44,316 nucleotides of DNA from Gemmatimonadota bacterium (GCA_039715185.1 JBDLIA010000020.1:1-44316), one strand, 5' to 3'. Shown: positions 1 to 7,832, counted from the stretch's first letter. Translations and numbers: made by a program. The notes: generated from the sequence alone by a model not told the origin.

Positions 1-662
1 GTGTTGGTCCCGTTCACGCAGCCGTTGTAGCCCAGCAGCGCGCGCTCCTCGTTGCCGCCGTAGCGGCGGATGTACCAGGACAGAATGCGCGTGCCGTAGC
101 ACAGGTTGGTTTCGATGTCGTACAGATCCCCGTCGGGGTCGCACCCGTTCCAGTGGCCCCGGTGCGTCGGCATGACCTGCATGAGCCCGCGGGCGCCCAC
201 GAAGCTGGTCGCCGCCGGCTTGCCGCGGCTCTCGAGCCACAGGATCGACAGCACCATCGCGGGGTCGAGCTCGCTGCGGTAGGAGTATTCGACCAGCGGC
301 CAGGCGATCTGCCGGGCCCGCTCCGCCGGGACCCCGCGTACCTGCAGCACCTGCTCTACCGGCTGCACGTGCTCGCGGTACACGCGTACGAAGTCGTGGG
401 TCTCCTCTCCTTCCACTCGGAGGGCGGCCATCTTCTCGCTGAGGGAGACGACTTCGCCGCCGTCCACGCGCTGGAACTCGTCTACGGGCTCGTAGATGGG
501 CAACGCGAGCGCCTTGTTGGTTGCGTCACCCAGCGTGAACCCGGCGAGCGCCAAGAGCGGAACGGCCAGCGCGAGCAGCTTGGCGCGCCGGCCCAGGCGC
601 TCGAGTTCCTCGAATAAGCCCACACGGGGCCGTCGTGGCCTGTTGGACCGCTTACGTGGCAT
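1..662 (-). CDS. Lytic transglycosylase (SLT domain), 3' end outside the window
   Basis: This gene runs leftward and is cut by the window edge; about 220 residues are visible from an ATG at 662. The N-terminus is basic and is followed by a hydrophobic segment (about residues 28-45), so the protein is probably a signal-anchored periplasmic enzyme. The SLT domain starts near residue 120. The probable catalytic Glu lies in LWLESRG, followed by the family signature GARGLMQVMPT and, near the edge, ALLGYNGC, which corresponds to the A-x-YN-G motif. The family cleaves the glycan strands of peptidoglycan to form 1,6-anhydromuropeptides. It lies 75 bp downstream of the Hsp33 gene on the same strand and could be co-transcribed. 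The family call is secure; the C-terminus and any further domain cannot be seen. Confidence 0.9.
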   Translation of the reverse strand, partial: MPRKRSNRPRRPRVGLFEELERLGRRAKLLALAVPLLALAGFTLGDATNKALALPIYEPVDEFQRVDGGEVVSLSEKMAALRVEGEETHDFVRVYREHVQPVEQVLQVRGVPAERARQIAWPLVEYSYRSELDPAMVLSILWLESRGKPAATSFVGARGLMQVMPTHRGHWNGCDPDGDLYDIETNLCYGTRILSWYIRRYGGNEERALLGYNGCVNGTN

Positions 663-737
663 AGAATCGGTGCTGTGGCCGGGAAGAGTACGACTCGGCG
701 ATCGAAATGTGTACGAGCCCCAGCGGGCTGGCAAGCT

Positions 738-1643
738 TCACGCTCGCGCGTCCTCGATGAGGCGATCCAACTGTTCGGGAGAGATCCGATAGATCTCGCC
801 GCAGAAGGCGCACGTCAGCTCGGCTCCCGGGACGTCCGGCACTTCCTTGACCGCGCGCATCTCGACTGTTCCGAGCAACGCGAGCGCCCGCTCGGCGCGC
901 TCGGGGCCGCACGGGCAAGCGAAGCGCACGGCGCGCTCCTCCTGAACGCGGAAGCCGTCAGTCGCCGCCAGCCGCCGAAGGATGTCCGCCGGACCGTCGC
1001 CCCCGAGCAGCATTTCCGTGGGTGGAGGAAGCGCGGACACGGCCTCTTCGAGCAGCGCGGCGTCCCTGCCGTCGGCTCCCGGCATGAGCTGCGCGAGGTA
1101 GCCGCCGGCAGCCTGGACCTCGCCGTCGGCGCTTACGAAGACGCCGATGCCCACCGCCGAAGGGACTTGCTCGCTGAGCACGAAGTAGTAGGCGAGATCC
1201 TCGCCTATTTCGCCCGACCGGAGCTCCACGGTGCTGACGTAGGGCTCGCCCATGGCCAGGTCGCGGGTGACGGTGAGGTTGCCCGGGAGGCCGACAGCCT
1301 GCCCGACGTTGAGCTTGCCGCTGGCGGCCACCTGGGCGATGTCCGGCCGCGGATTGCCTACCAGGGCGCGCACGTCGCCCGAGGGCGTGGCGCTGGCGAT
1401 CAGGGAGCCGAGCGGCCCGGACCCCTTCACCCGCAGGGTAACGAGGTGCTCGTCGTCCTTCAGGAGCGCGCCGAGCAGGAGCGCCCCCAGCGCCACGCGG
1501 CCCACCGCGGCCGTGGCGACCGGGTCGGTCCCCTGCCTGCGCCGGATCTCCCCGACCACCTCCACTCCGTCGAGCGCGAGCAGGCGGTAGCGACCTCCCG
1601 CCGCGGTGGCGCGGACGAGGCGTCCGGGCGCGGGGGCTACCAA
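738..1643 (-). CDS. hslO: Hsp33 redox-regulated holdase chaperone
   Basis: About 301 residues, the usual length for Hsp33, a cytoplasmic chaperone switched on by oxidation of a zinc centre. The C-terminal zinc site is complete: a CxC pair in FACPCGPERAE and a CxxC pair in CAFCGEIY. The core carries typical segments such as LVGNPRPDIAQV, YYFVLSEQVPSAVG and AAGGYLAQLMPGA. The start is uncertain. A TTG at 1643 lies just after a GAGG and overlaps the last bases of the GroES-like gene, which implies translational coupling; the open frame continues upstream but only as a shadow of that gene. Pairing with a GroES-like gene suggests a small proteostasis unit inside an operon headed by an acyl-CoA dehydrogenase. 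Confidence 0.93.
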   Translation of the reverse strand: MVAPAPGRLVRATAAGGRYRLLALDGVEVVGEIRRRQGTDPVATAAVGRVALGALLLGALLKDDEHLVTLRVKGSGPLGSLIASATPSGDVRALVGNPRPDIAQVAASGKLNVGQAVGLPGNLTVTRDLAMGEPYVSTVELRSGEIGEDLAYYFVLSEQVPSAVGIGVFVSADGEVQAAGGYLAQLMPGADGRDAALLEEAVSALPPPTEMLLGGDGPADILRRLAATDGFRVQEERAVRFACPCGPERAERALALLGTVEMRAVKEVPDVPGAELTCAFCGEIYRISPEQLDRLIEDARA

Positions 1644-2035
1644 TCCTCGGAGTGCGTGCTCTCGCGGACCAGCACGAGCACGGCGGCCTGCGGGACCACC
1701 AGGTAGGCATCCCCCTCGAAGGTGATCTCGACGGCGGCCTTGCGGAAGAAAATGGCGTAGTCGCCGCGCTCGGCCTGGACGGGCAGGTAACGCGCTTCTC
1801 CGCTGGCGATGCGCCACGGTTCGGAGTCCAGGTCGGTGGGGGGCGAGATGGGTGTTCCGGGCCCGGTGGCCATCACCGTACCACCGCGCACGGCCTGCGC
1901 GTCCACGGCGCTGGCGGGCAGGTACAGTCCGACCTTGCTCTTCTCCTCACCCTTCTCCGGCCGGATGAGGATGCGGTCGCCGACTACGATCAGGTGCTTC
2001 GGCTGCTTCGGTTCGGAGTCCGATCCGCTGCTCAC
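1637..2035 (-). CDS. GroES-like (Cpn10 family) co-chaperonin
   Basis: 132 residues from a GTG at 2035 that overlaps the stop of the upstream acyl-CoA dehydrogenase by four bases (GTGA). The sequence keeps the Cpn10 layout: HLIVVGDRILIRPEKGEEK at the N-terminus, where GroES has its first strand and the mobile loop (KVGLYLPASA), then a C-terminal barrel ending in VLVLVRE. It is longer than classical GroES (about 97 residues) because of an extra middle segment with PGTPISPPTDLDSEPW. No groEL neighbour is present, so it is probably a second, divergent Cpn10 rather than the housekeeping groS. It sits between acyl-CoA dehydrogenase and Hsp33 genes, and all three appear translationally coupled. Confidence 0.85.
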   Translation of the reverse strand: MSSGSDSEPKQPKHLIVVGDRILIRPEKGEEKSKVGLYLPASAVDAQAVRGGTVMATGPGTPISPPTDLDSEPWRIASGEARYLPVQAERGDYAIFFRKAAVEITFEGDAYLVVPQAAVLVLVRESTHSEDW

Positions 2036-3924
2036 GCGCCCGCGTCTCCATGCGGGGCGTCCACGATGCCCTCTTCGACGAACTCGTAGCGTCCCTCGAG
2101 CACCCTCTGCGCGAGCCTGTAGTTCGACACGTCGTCGTTGTCGAAGAGGCTGTCGAAGAGCACCTCGACGCGCCGCCGCGCGCCCTTCGCGAAGGCGTCG
2201 GCGAGCTCGTGGGCCGGCTCGGTGTCCAGATGCAGAGCGTAGGAGCAGGACGCGGCCACCGCGAACAACTCGGCGCCTATGTCCACGACCCTCCCGAGCA
2301 CAGCCTGGCGGCGCTCCAGCTTGGGCCCGAACCGCGCCATCGCGTAGCCCAGGTTGCGCGCCAACCGGCTCGCCGCGCGATCCGCCCAGCGGATGTGGCG
2401 CGCGAGCGGACCGAAGTCCCCGTGCTTGGGCCAACGGCCGTAACCGACCACGTTGCCGGCCAGCCACTTGGCCATGTGCGCGCCCAGCCCGACCGCGTCC
2501 TTGGCCTTGTCGCCCAGGGAGCTGTCCGGCTGCACCATGGAGCCCGCGCGCTGGAGGTGCGGATCGAGAGCCTCGCGCGCGATGAAGAGGCGCATGATCT
2601 CGCTCGACCCCTCGAAGATCGTGTTGATGCGCAGGTCGCGCATGACCTGCTCTACGGGAATCGGTGCCTCGCCCCGCGACCCGAGGGAGGCCGCAGTTTC
2701 GTAACCGCGGCCGCCGCGCACCTGCATCGTCTCGTCGGCCACCAGCAAGGCGCACTCGGAGTTGAACAACTTCGCGATCGCCGCCTCCAGCCGGATGTCG
2801 TAGTCGCCGGCGTCGGCGAGGCTGGCCGCCAGGTCGGCGACCGCTTCCATGGCGAACGCGCGCGCGGCGATGTCGGCGATCTGCTGCGCGACGGCGTCGT
2901 GCTTGCCGATCGGCGCGCCCCACTGCGTGCGCTCGGCGGCCCAGCGCCGCACCACCTGGAGGCACCATTTGCCCGCCGAGGAGCACGTCGCCGGGATGGT
3001 GAGTCGCCCAGTGTTGAGCGTGATGAGCGCCAGCTTGAGTCCCTTGCCCTCGCCCCAGAGCAGGTTCTCCCTGGGCACCCTCACGTCCTTGAACGAGATC
3101 ACGCCGTTCTCGATGCCGCGCAGGCCCATGAACTCCAGCCGGCTCTCGGTCTTCACGCCCTCCCAGGAGGATTCCACGATGAACGCCGAGATCCCTCGCC
3201 GTCCACCGGGCTTCCTGGCGGGCGTGCGAGCCATGACCACCATCACGTCTGCGATGGGGCCGTTGGTGCACCACAGCTTCTCGCCGTTGAGGATGTAGGC
3301 CTGGCCGTCTTCGGTGGGATCGGCGCTAGCCTGCATGCGCGCGGGGTCCGAGCCCACGTCGTGCTCGGTCAGCGCGAACGCCGAGATCTCACCCGCGGCT
3401 ATGCGCGGCAGGTACTCCTGCTTCTGCTCGGGAGTGCCGAACATCTTGAGGGGCTGCGGCACCCCGATCGACTGATGCGCCGACAGCAGCACCGCCAGCG
3501 CGCCGGACTTGCTGCCGATCAGCGAAATGGCGCGACCGTAGGCCCGCTGGGACAGCCCGAGCCCCCCGTACTCCTCGGGTATCTTGATACCGAACGCGCC
3601 TATCTTGCGCAGCCCCTCGATGACCTCGGCGGGCACCCGCCCCTCACGCTCTATGCGCTCGGCATCGACCGTGTCCAGGAAGTCGCGCACGCGCTCCATG
3701 AACGCCTGCGCCTTGCGGACGTCTTCCGGGTCCGGCTTGGGGTACGGGTGGATCAGGTCCATGCGCAGCCGCCCGAGGAACAACTCCTTGGCGAAGCTGG
3801 GCTTGGTCCACTCGGTCTCGCGTGAGGACTCTACCACCTCGCGCGTCTCCCGTTCGGTCACCTCGGCCGGAGCCGATCGCTTCGTCCCTTCCTCCGGCAA
3901 CGGTGGCGCTTGCGTCGTGCTCAT
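2032..3924 (-). CDS. Acyl-CoA dehydrogenase, long (VLCAD/ACAD9-like) form
   Basis: 630 residues from an ATG at 3924. Acyl-CoA dehydrogenases are FAD enzymes that introduce the alpha-beta double bond in the first step of beta-oxidation. The ACAD core covers about residues 60-460. It has the FAD/substrate-binding stretch FALTEHDVGSDPARM, the segment LNGEKLWCTNG, and the catalytic-base region INTIFEGSSEIMRLF with its Glu. An extra C-terminal helical domain of about 170 residues is typical of very-long-chain enzymes, so a long-chain substrate is likely but not proven. It is the first gene of the leftward operon with the GroES-like and Hsp33 genes. An in-frame ATG at 4023 would add 33 residues of poor composition and was not chosen. 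Confidence 0.92.
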   Translation of the reverse strand: MSTTQAPPLPEEGTKRSAPAEVTERETREVVESSRETEWTKPSFAKELFLGRLRMDLIHPYPKPDPEDVRKAQAFMERVRDFLDTVDAERIEREGRVPAEVIEGLRKIGAFGIKIPEEYGGLGLSQRAYGRAISLIGSKSGALAVLLSAHQSIGVPQPLKMFGTPEQKQEYLPRIAAGEISAFALTEHDVGSDPARMQASADPTEDGQAYILNGEKLWCTNGPIADVMVVMARTPARKPGGRRGISAFIVESSWEGVKTESRLEFMGLRGIENGVISFKDVRVPRENLLWGEGKGLKLALITLNTGRLTIPATCSSAGKWCLQVVRRWAAERTQWGAPIGKHDAVAQQIADIAARAFAMEAVADLAASLADAGDYDIRLEAAIAKLFNSECALLVADETMQVRGGRGYETAASLGSRGEAPIPVEQVMRDLRINTIFEGSSEIMRLFIAREALDPHLQRAGSMVQPDSSLGDKAKDAVGLGAHMAKWLAGNVVGYGRWPKHGDFGPLARHIRWADRAASRLARNLGYAMARFGPKLERRQAVLGRVVDIGAELFAVAASCSYALHLDTEPAHELADAFAKGARRRVEVLFDSLFDNDDVSNYRLAQRVLEGRYEFVEEGIVDAPHGDAGA

Positions 3925-4233
3925 GAGTGCGTCCGTGGAACGATGGGTGTGTGAGGACACCGCTTCCCGCCTGCCACATCCTCCCTCACAGACTACCCTC
4001 ATGTGGGAGGCTGGTTCAAACATGCGCGGCGCTCGGCACTTTGTAGCGGGACCCGAAAAAGATGTCGCCCAACGTGCCCCGGCTCAATTCCCCTCCCGTG
4101 CCCCCGACAAGCGCGCTATGTGGTTTTCCGTCAACGGATTAGGCGCCTCGACGGCGGACACTGCCCTGGCGGGTGCGGGCGTTGCCCATTGAAACGGTCC
4201 GCGCGTCGAGCCGTGCACTCGGGGGAACGCGAA
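3925..4233. other. Divergent intergenic region
   Basis: This stretch lies between the leftward acyl-CoA dehydrogenase gene and the rightward riboswitch. It must contain both promoters, but no convincing -35/-10 pair could be assigned. No gene was seen. Confidence 0.5.
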
Positions 4234-4323
4234 GCGCTGCAAAGAGCAAAGCCGCCGAAAGGCGGTGACGCAGAGCCACGGAGCTACAGCGGATTTCCGC
4301 CAAGCTAGCCGGGCCGCCAGCGA
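4234..4323 (+). promoter_or_regulatory. GEMM-I cyclic-dinucleotide riboswitch, A20 variant (c-di-GMP or 3',3'-cGAMP)
   Basis: Conserved GEMM-I blocks appear in order. GAGCAAA is followed by a 6-bp P1b stem with a GAAA tetraloop (4251-4266), then GACGCAGAGCC, then a second stem with inner arm GCGG/CCGC (4289-4300), then TAGCCGGGCCGCC. P1 closes as CGCTG (4235-4239) with CAGCG (4318-4322). The nucleotide aligned with G20 of the Vibrio Vc2 aptamer, the middle G of its AGGGCAAA, is A here (4245). In the literature, A20 marks the GEMM-Ib class that binds 3',3'-cGAMP, or aptamers that accept both ligands. The family is clear; the ligand is inferred. Confidence 0.85.
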
Positions 4324-4375
4324 CTCGGGGAACGAGTTTGTCGGCGGCCTCTTGTCGTATCGGGGCTCCGAGTCG
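4321..4375 (+). promoter_or_regulatory. Probable expression platform of the riboswitch
   Basis: CGACTCGG (4321-4328) and CCGAGTCG (4368-4375) form a perfect 8-bp inverted repeat. Its left arm shares bases 4321-4322 with the 3' strand of P1. The same left arm can also form a local 5-bp hairpin (ACTCG 4323-4327 with CGAGT 4333-4337) followed by TT. Mutually exclusive pairing beside P1 is what a switch would need. Whether it acts on transcription or on access to the downstream ribosome site cannot be decided from sequence. Confidence 0.5.
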
Positions 4376-4397
4376 ATCGAAGCATGGGGTGGGGTGG

Positions 4398-4547
4398 ATG
4401 ACTGATGTAGTGATGCTCTCGATCTCGGTCCTGTCGTTCATGGTAGCGGGCGTGATCCTGGGTGCCGCGCTCGGCGGCGCGGAGGCGCCGGTGTCGGGCA
4501 CCGGGCCGGAAGACGCGGGGAAGGGTGGTGGTAGGACGCAGTCGTAG
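4398..4547 (+). CDS. Predicted small single-pass membrane protein under riboswitch control
   Basis: 49 residues from an ATG at 4398, preceded by a G-rich GGGGTGGGGTGG that could serve as a ribosome site. Residues about 5-28 form one hydrophobic segment (MLSISVLSFMVAGVILGAAL), followed by a short polar tail rich in Gly, Pro and Lys. I do not recognise the family. The case for a real gene is contextual: it is the first reading frame after the riboswitch and it is followed by an intrinsic terminator, so the transcript appears dedicated to it. An in-frame GTG at 4389 is an alternative start. A different translated product, or a non-coding RNA, remains possible. Confidence 0.5.
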   Translation: MTDVVMLSISVLSFMVAGVILGAALGGAEAPVSGTGPEDAGKGGGRTQS

Positions 4548-4710
4548 TTGGGTGGCGTGGAGGCTGTGATAGACCGGCGTTGGAGTTCGGACGCCGGCCC
4601 GAAATGACAGGTCGGGGTGTGGGTTCTTGCCGCGCTCGTGTTTGCAACCGCAAGGCATCCCCCCCTCCCGGGCCGCGCGAGGCCCCGCCCCGACCTTTCT
4701 TCATAGCAGA

Positions 4711-4742
4711 GGGCGCTTCGACCAGGTCGAGGCGCCCTTTTC
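4711..4742 (+). terminator. Intrinsic terminator closing the riboswitch transcript
   Basis: AGGGCGC-TTCGACC pairs with GGTCGA-GGCGCCCT through a nearly perfect 13-bp stem with one wobble, followed by TTTT. The U tract is on the + strand only, so it ends the transcript that starts with the riboswitch and separates it from the downstream lipoprotein gene. Confidence 0.8.
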
Positions 4743-4831
4743 GCGTGCCCTCCATTTGATCGGTCCCGGGCGCGGGCCCACATTCGGATCCGTCGCAGCG
4801 TTGGATACCCCGAGACCGGACACAGAAGTCG

Positions 4832-6295
4832 TTGAATCCCGCAATCACGCCGCATCGCGCGCGGCCGAAGCGCGCCAGCCCCTCCTCGGTGTCCCAGCGC
4901 TCGGCGGCGCGGAGGGCCGGCTTGTACGTCGCCCTCGCGATCCTGGCCGCGGCTTGCTCCGATGCGACCGCCCCGGTCGACGACACCGATCCGCCACCCG
5001 GTCCGACCGTGTCGGTCGAGCAGTTGAGCACCCTCAACCCGCTGACGCGGGGGTTCAGGGTCGATGTCGCGCCCACCGCCGCGGTCACCGTGGATTACTG
5101 GACCGAGGGCGAACCCCGCCTGCGAGTGCGAAGCGACCCGGGGCAGAGCCACGAGCTGCTTGTGGGCCGGCTGCTCCCGGACGCGACCTACGAGTACGAG
5201 GTGGCGTTCGAGTTCGATGACGCCACGGTCACGGTCGATCCCGCGACCGGCTCCTTCGTCACCGATACGCTCCCGACTTTCCTTCAGGCGGTCACTCTGA
5301 CGTCCACGGGCGAATCGACCTCTCCGCTCGTGATGCTCGAGTTGAGGGAGCCCACCTTCCAGGGATTCGCGGCGGTCGACTCCAAGGGCCGAGTGGTGTG
5401 GTATCATCCCACCACCGGCGGCTCCTGGAGCTGGACGCGTCGCGCCAACGGGAACTTCGTGTTCCTGGACACGGGCGCTGGGCTGAACGAGGTGACGCCG
5501 GCCGGGGACATCGTGGCCACGCTCGCTCGCGCCAACAACGAGTCGATCCACCACGACGTCATCGCGACGCCCCAGAACACCGTCTATTTCTTGACGCGGC
5601 ACCCGCAGCTGGTGGACGGGATCACCTGGGTCGGCGAGATCATCTGGGAGTGGAATCCCGATACGGGAGGGCTCGCGGAGCGCTGGAACAGCTTCGATTT
5701 CCTGTCGCCTTCCACCGATACGACCTCTCGGAGCACGCGCTCGGACTGGCTCCACGGCAACAGCCTGAATGTCGGGCCGGCCGGCGGCATCCTGCTGTCC
5801 AGCCCCTGGCTCAATCAGGTGATCGCCATCTCGAGCGACTTCACGGCCCTGGCGTGGCGCCTCGGAGGCAAGAACGCCACCATTTTCACCGATTCCGCGG
5901 GCACCTTCAATTTCCAGCACACGGCGTCCAGGCTCTCGGAGAACAGGGTGCTCGTCTTCGACAACCGCGGCGGCGGGACGAGCGGCTTCCCCGTATCGCG
6001 TGCGCTCGAGCTGGAGGTCGACTTTGCGGCCGACTCCGCCCGCGCCGTGTGGAGCTTCCAGGCGCCGAACGACAACTACGCCTCCATCATCAGCGCCGCC
6101 CGCAGGATGGCGAACGGCAACACCATGGTGACGTTCGGCACCTCGGACGGATTCCGCGAGTCGCGCGGGCCCATCGAGGTCTACGAAGTAGCGCCGGGCG
6201 GGAGCATCGTCTGGAACCTGGTGGTGGAAGGCCCCGCGCTGATGTATCGGGCGACCCCGTTCGGGGACATCGCGGGTGAGGTCGAGGTGCCTTGA
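4832..6295 (+). CDS. Arylsulfotransferase-like (ASST family) lipoprotein
   Basis: 487 residues from a TTG at 4832. A basic N-terminus and hydrophobic stretch end in a lipobox (LAAAC, Cys 42), so the protein is predicted to be exported and lipid-anchored. After a fibronectin/Ig-like segment (about 55-145), the rest resembles the ASST beta-propeller family. Repeated blades carry GRVVWYHP, HHDVIATPQNTVYFLTRH, GEIIWEWNPDTG, WLHGNSLN and RRMANGNTMVTFGTSDG. Enterobacterial ASST moves sulfate between phenols through a catalytic His; several conserved-looking His are present here, but activity is not shown. Many environmental ASST-like lipoproteins are of unknown role. The start is uncertain because the N-terminus before the hydrophobic stretch is long. 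The last codon overlaps the next gene. Confidence 0.85.
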   Translation: MNPAITPHRARPKRASPSSVSQRSAARRAGLYVALAILAAACSDATAPVDDTDPPPGPTVSVEQLSTLNPLTRGFRVDVAPTAAVTVDYWTEGEPRLRVRSDPGQSHELLVGRLLPDATYEYEVAFEFDDATVTVDPATGSFVTDTLPTFLQAVTLTSTGESTSPLVMLELREPTFQGFAAVDSKGRVVWYHPTTGGSWSWTRRANGNFVFLDTGAGLNEVTPAGDIVATLARANNESIHHDVIATPQNTVYFLTRHPQLVDGITWVGEIIWEWNPDTGGLAERWNSFDFLSPSTDTTSRSTRSDWLHGNSLNVGPAGGILLSSPWLNQVIAISSDFTALAWRLGGKNATIFTDSAGTFNFQHTASRLSENRVLVFDNRGGGTSGFPVSRALELEVDFAADSARAVWSFQAPNDNYASIISAARRMANGNTMVTFGTSDGFRESRGPIEVYEVAPGGSIVWNLVVEGPALMYRATPFGDIAGEVEVP

Positions 6296-6909
6296 ATCCC
6301 GCTGTCGCGCTGGTGAGCGCCTACCTGGAGTTGAACGGCTACTTCACCATCGTCGAGCAGTCAGTCGTGCGCGGCGAGGGACAGGGGCGTTTTCGCGAGA
6401 TCACCGACCTGGACGTGCTCGCGCTGCGTTTCCCCCGCGCCCAGAACGTCGTGCCGCGCGGCCGTCCGGGGCTGGCCGACGACATTCGCTTCGCGGTGGA
6501 CGACGCGCTGGACATCGCCGACGACTGCATGGACCTGATCATCGGCGAGGTGAAGGAGGGCAAGCCGGCGATCAACGAGGCGCTGCGCTCTGACGACGTG
6601 CTGTACACGGCCGTGGCGCGCTTCGGCTGCTGCCCCGAAGACGAAATCGACGGCGTGGTCGACGCGCTGCAAAAGCAGGGCATGGCGCGGCTGCGCCACG
6701 GCGTTCGGGAGATTCCCTGCCGCATCCGGCTGGTAGCGTTCGGCGGAGGAAAGACTGGCCCGCGCGCGGACTTCACCGTGGTCTCGATGCGCGACGCCGC
6801 GGATTTCGTCCAGGACCACATCGACCGCAACCACCACATCCTGAATCCCGCCAACGTGCGGGACCCCGTGTTGGGGCTGCTGCACCTGCTGCGGAAGCTG
6901 GAGGATTAG
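6292..6909 (+). CDS. Hypothetical protein with a possible PD-(D/E)XK nuclease signature
   Basis: 205 residues from a TTG at 6292 that overlaps the TGA of the lipoprotein gene by four bases (TTGA), implying coupling. It has no signal peptide and no obvious membrane segment. I do not recognise a named family. REITDLDVLAL (Asp 39, Asp 41) followed about 45 residues later by DLIIGEVKEGK (Glu 86, Lys 88) has the spacing and pattern of a PD-(D/E)XK active site, in which an acidic residue precedes an E-x-K on a second strand. The C-terminal half contains a 'FVQDHIDRNHHIL' segment. Restriction-endonuclease-fold membership is therefore a motif-level inference. Its coupling to an exported sulfotransferase-like protein is hard to explain and may be fortuitous. 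Confidence 0.65.
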   Translation: MNPAVALVSAYLELNGYFTIVEQSVVRGEGQGRFREITDLDVLALRFPRAQNVVPRGRPGLADDIRFAVDDALDIADDCMDLIIGEVKEGKPAINEALRSDDVLYTAVARFGCCPEDEIDGVVDALQKQGMARLRHGVREIPCRIRLVAFGGGKTGPRADFTVVSMRDAADFVQDHIDRNHHILNPANVRDPVLGLLHLLRKLED

Positions 6910-6928
6910 GGGCGGCGGGAAAGGACCC

Positions 6929-7054
6929 GTGGGGGGCGGACTCAGCGCGGTTCGGCAGGTCCGGCAGATCGCCGCCTCGAGCACGGGCGTAAGCATGAAC
7001 GACTTCGTGAATGAGGCGCTGGAGCGGGCGACCGAAGACCTGGTGCCGGCATGA
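6929..7054 (+). pseudogene. Fragment of a ribbon-helix-helix (HicB/Arc-like) antitoxin
   Basis: A 41-codon reading frame ends in GVSMNDFVNEALERATEDL. This matches the common C-terminal helix pattern of HicB and other RHH antitoxins (GVSLNQFIxxAL). No N-terminal domain and no toxin partner are visible, so it is most likely a remnant. It ends 29 bp before the left copy of the 67-bp repeat and so lies on the chromosomal side of the island border. Confidence 0.45.
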
Positions 7055-7083
7055 GCGACTCGTCCACGGCAACTGTCGGCGAC

Positions 7084-7150
7084 TTACCGCAGCATGTACT
7101 TCGCGATGGTGTTGAGCTGCATGTTGGAGGTGCCCTCGTAGATCGTGCCG
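7084..7150. repeat. Left 67-bp direct repeat (putative attL)
   Basis: Identical at all 67 positions to 18238-18304. On the minus strand it encodes the last 21 residues and stop of an acyl-CoA dehydrogenase (GTIYEGTSNMQL...), but here it has no gene body attached. It starts exactly at the stop codon. Flanking bases differ on both sides. Confidence 0.9.
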
Positions 7151-7301
7151 TTGTATCGCGCCGAAATCCGCATCGTTCGCGGGGTCGGCTACATGCCTCA
7201 ACGGCGCCACATTGCGATAGCGCTCACACCTGCCAGATCGACCGATTTCGGCGATCGTCGGTCGGTGGTCACAACGAAAGTCACACCCGGGGGGAGCGGT
7301 G

Positions 7302-7701
7302 ATGGCGGCGGTGCGGGTCGACCCGCCACCTCCCACTCCGAACCCCCAACCCTACATGCTCCGCTGGCGCGGACTGGTAGCCAGCGAGCAGGGGCCCGAC
7401 AGTCCAACCACCCGGCTGGTGCTGCTCACCCTCGCGGTCTGCATGGACCGGCAGGGTAGCTGCTTCCCGTTGACCTCGCGTCTCGCGTCGATGTCGGGGC
7501 TCTCTGAGCGCTCGGTCTGCAGGCTTCTGGCTGGACGGCGACCTCGTGAGCTACCGCGACGACCTCACGATCGACAGGCGCGGCGTCTACGGCGCCTACC
7601 TGTCCCGCAACCTCAACCAAGGCCCCGACGCCGCGCAGTCGATGTGGTGGGCCCGGGCCGACATCTACGACCACCGCCCGAGCTGGGCGCTGATCGAATG
7701 A
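7302..7701 (+). pseudogene. Broken fusion: helix-turn-helix N-terminus joined out of frame to another protein's C-terminus
   Basis: From an ATG at 7302, behind a GGGGGAG ribosome site, about 75 residues read as a phage/plasmid-type helix-turn-helix protein: TTRLVLLTLAVCMDRQG, CFPLTSRLASMSGLSERSV. Near 7515-7535 this frame degenerates into Arg/Pro-rich shadow sequence. Another frame then becomes protein-like (WLDGDLVSYRDDLTIDRRG, then SMWWARADIYDHRPSWALIE) and stops at 7699-7701. The second part is not recognised. The two halves look like separate gene fragments brought together by a deletion, or one gene with a frameshift. A further short frame at 7720-7788 (VSYAWVATDPDTSGLFQESA) may be another remnant. 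Confidence 0.5.
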
Positions 7702-7832
7702 AAAACGGCTAAGGGCGCCGTGTCATACGCGTGGGTCGCGACGGACCCCGACACCTCCGGCCTCTTCCAGGAATCTGCGGACAAGTGAATCTTCGATGTC
7801 TCTTCTGGCATCGGCGCGTTCGAGCCGTCCCT

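Noticed and set aside
675-1706. Long rightward reading frame opposite Hsp33 and the GroES-like gene
   Set aside because: It is the complement of well-supported genes, has Arg/Ala/Gly-rich shadow composition and no recognisable motif.
2050-3825. 591-codon rightward frame opposite the long acyl-CoA dehydrogenase
   Set aside because: Typical antisense shadow of a GC-rich gene; the minus strand carries all ACAD motifs.
4139-5920. 593-codon leftward frame over the riboswitch and arylsulfotransferase gene
   Set aside because: It lies opposite a recognised lipoprotein gene and runs across a riboswitch and a terminator.
7145-7200. IRIVRGVGYMP, resembling the end of an OmpR-type response regulator
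   Set aside because: Only about ten residues match, no winged-helix domain precedes it and the frame continues into low-quality sequence. Chance cannot be excluded.
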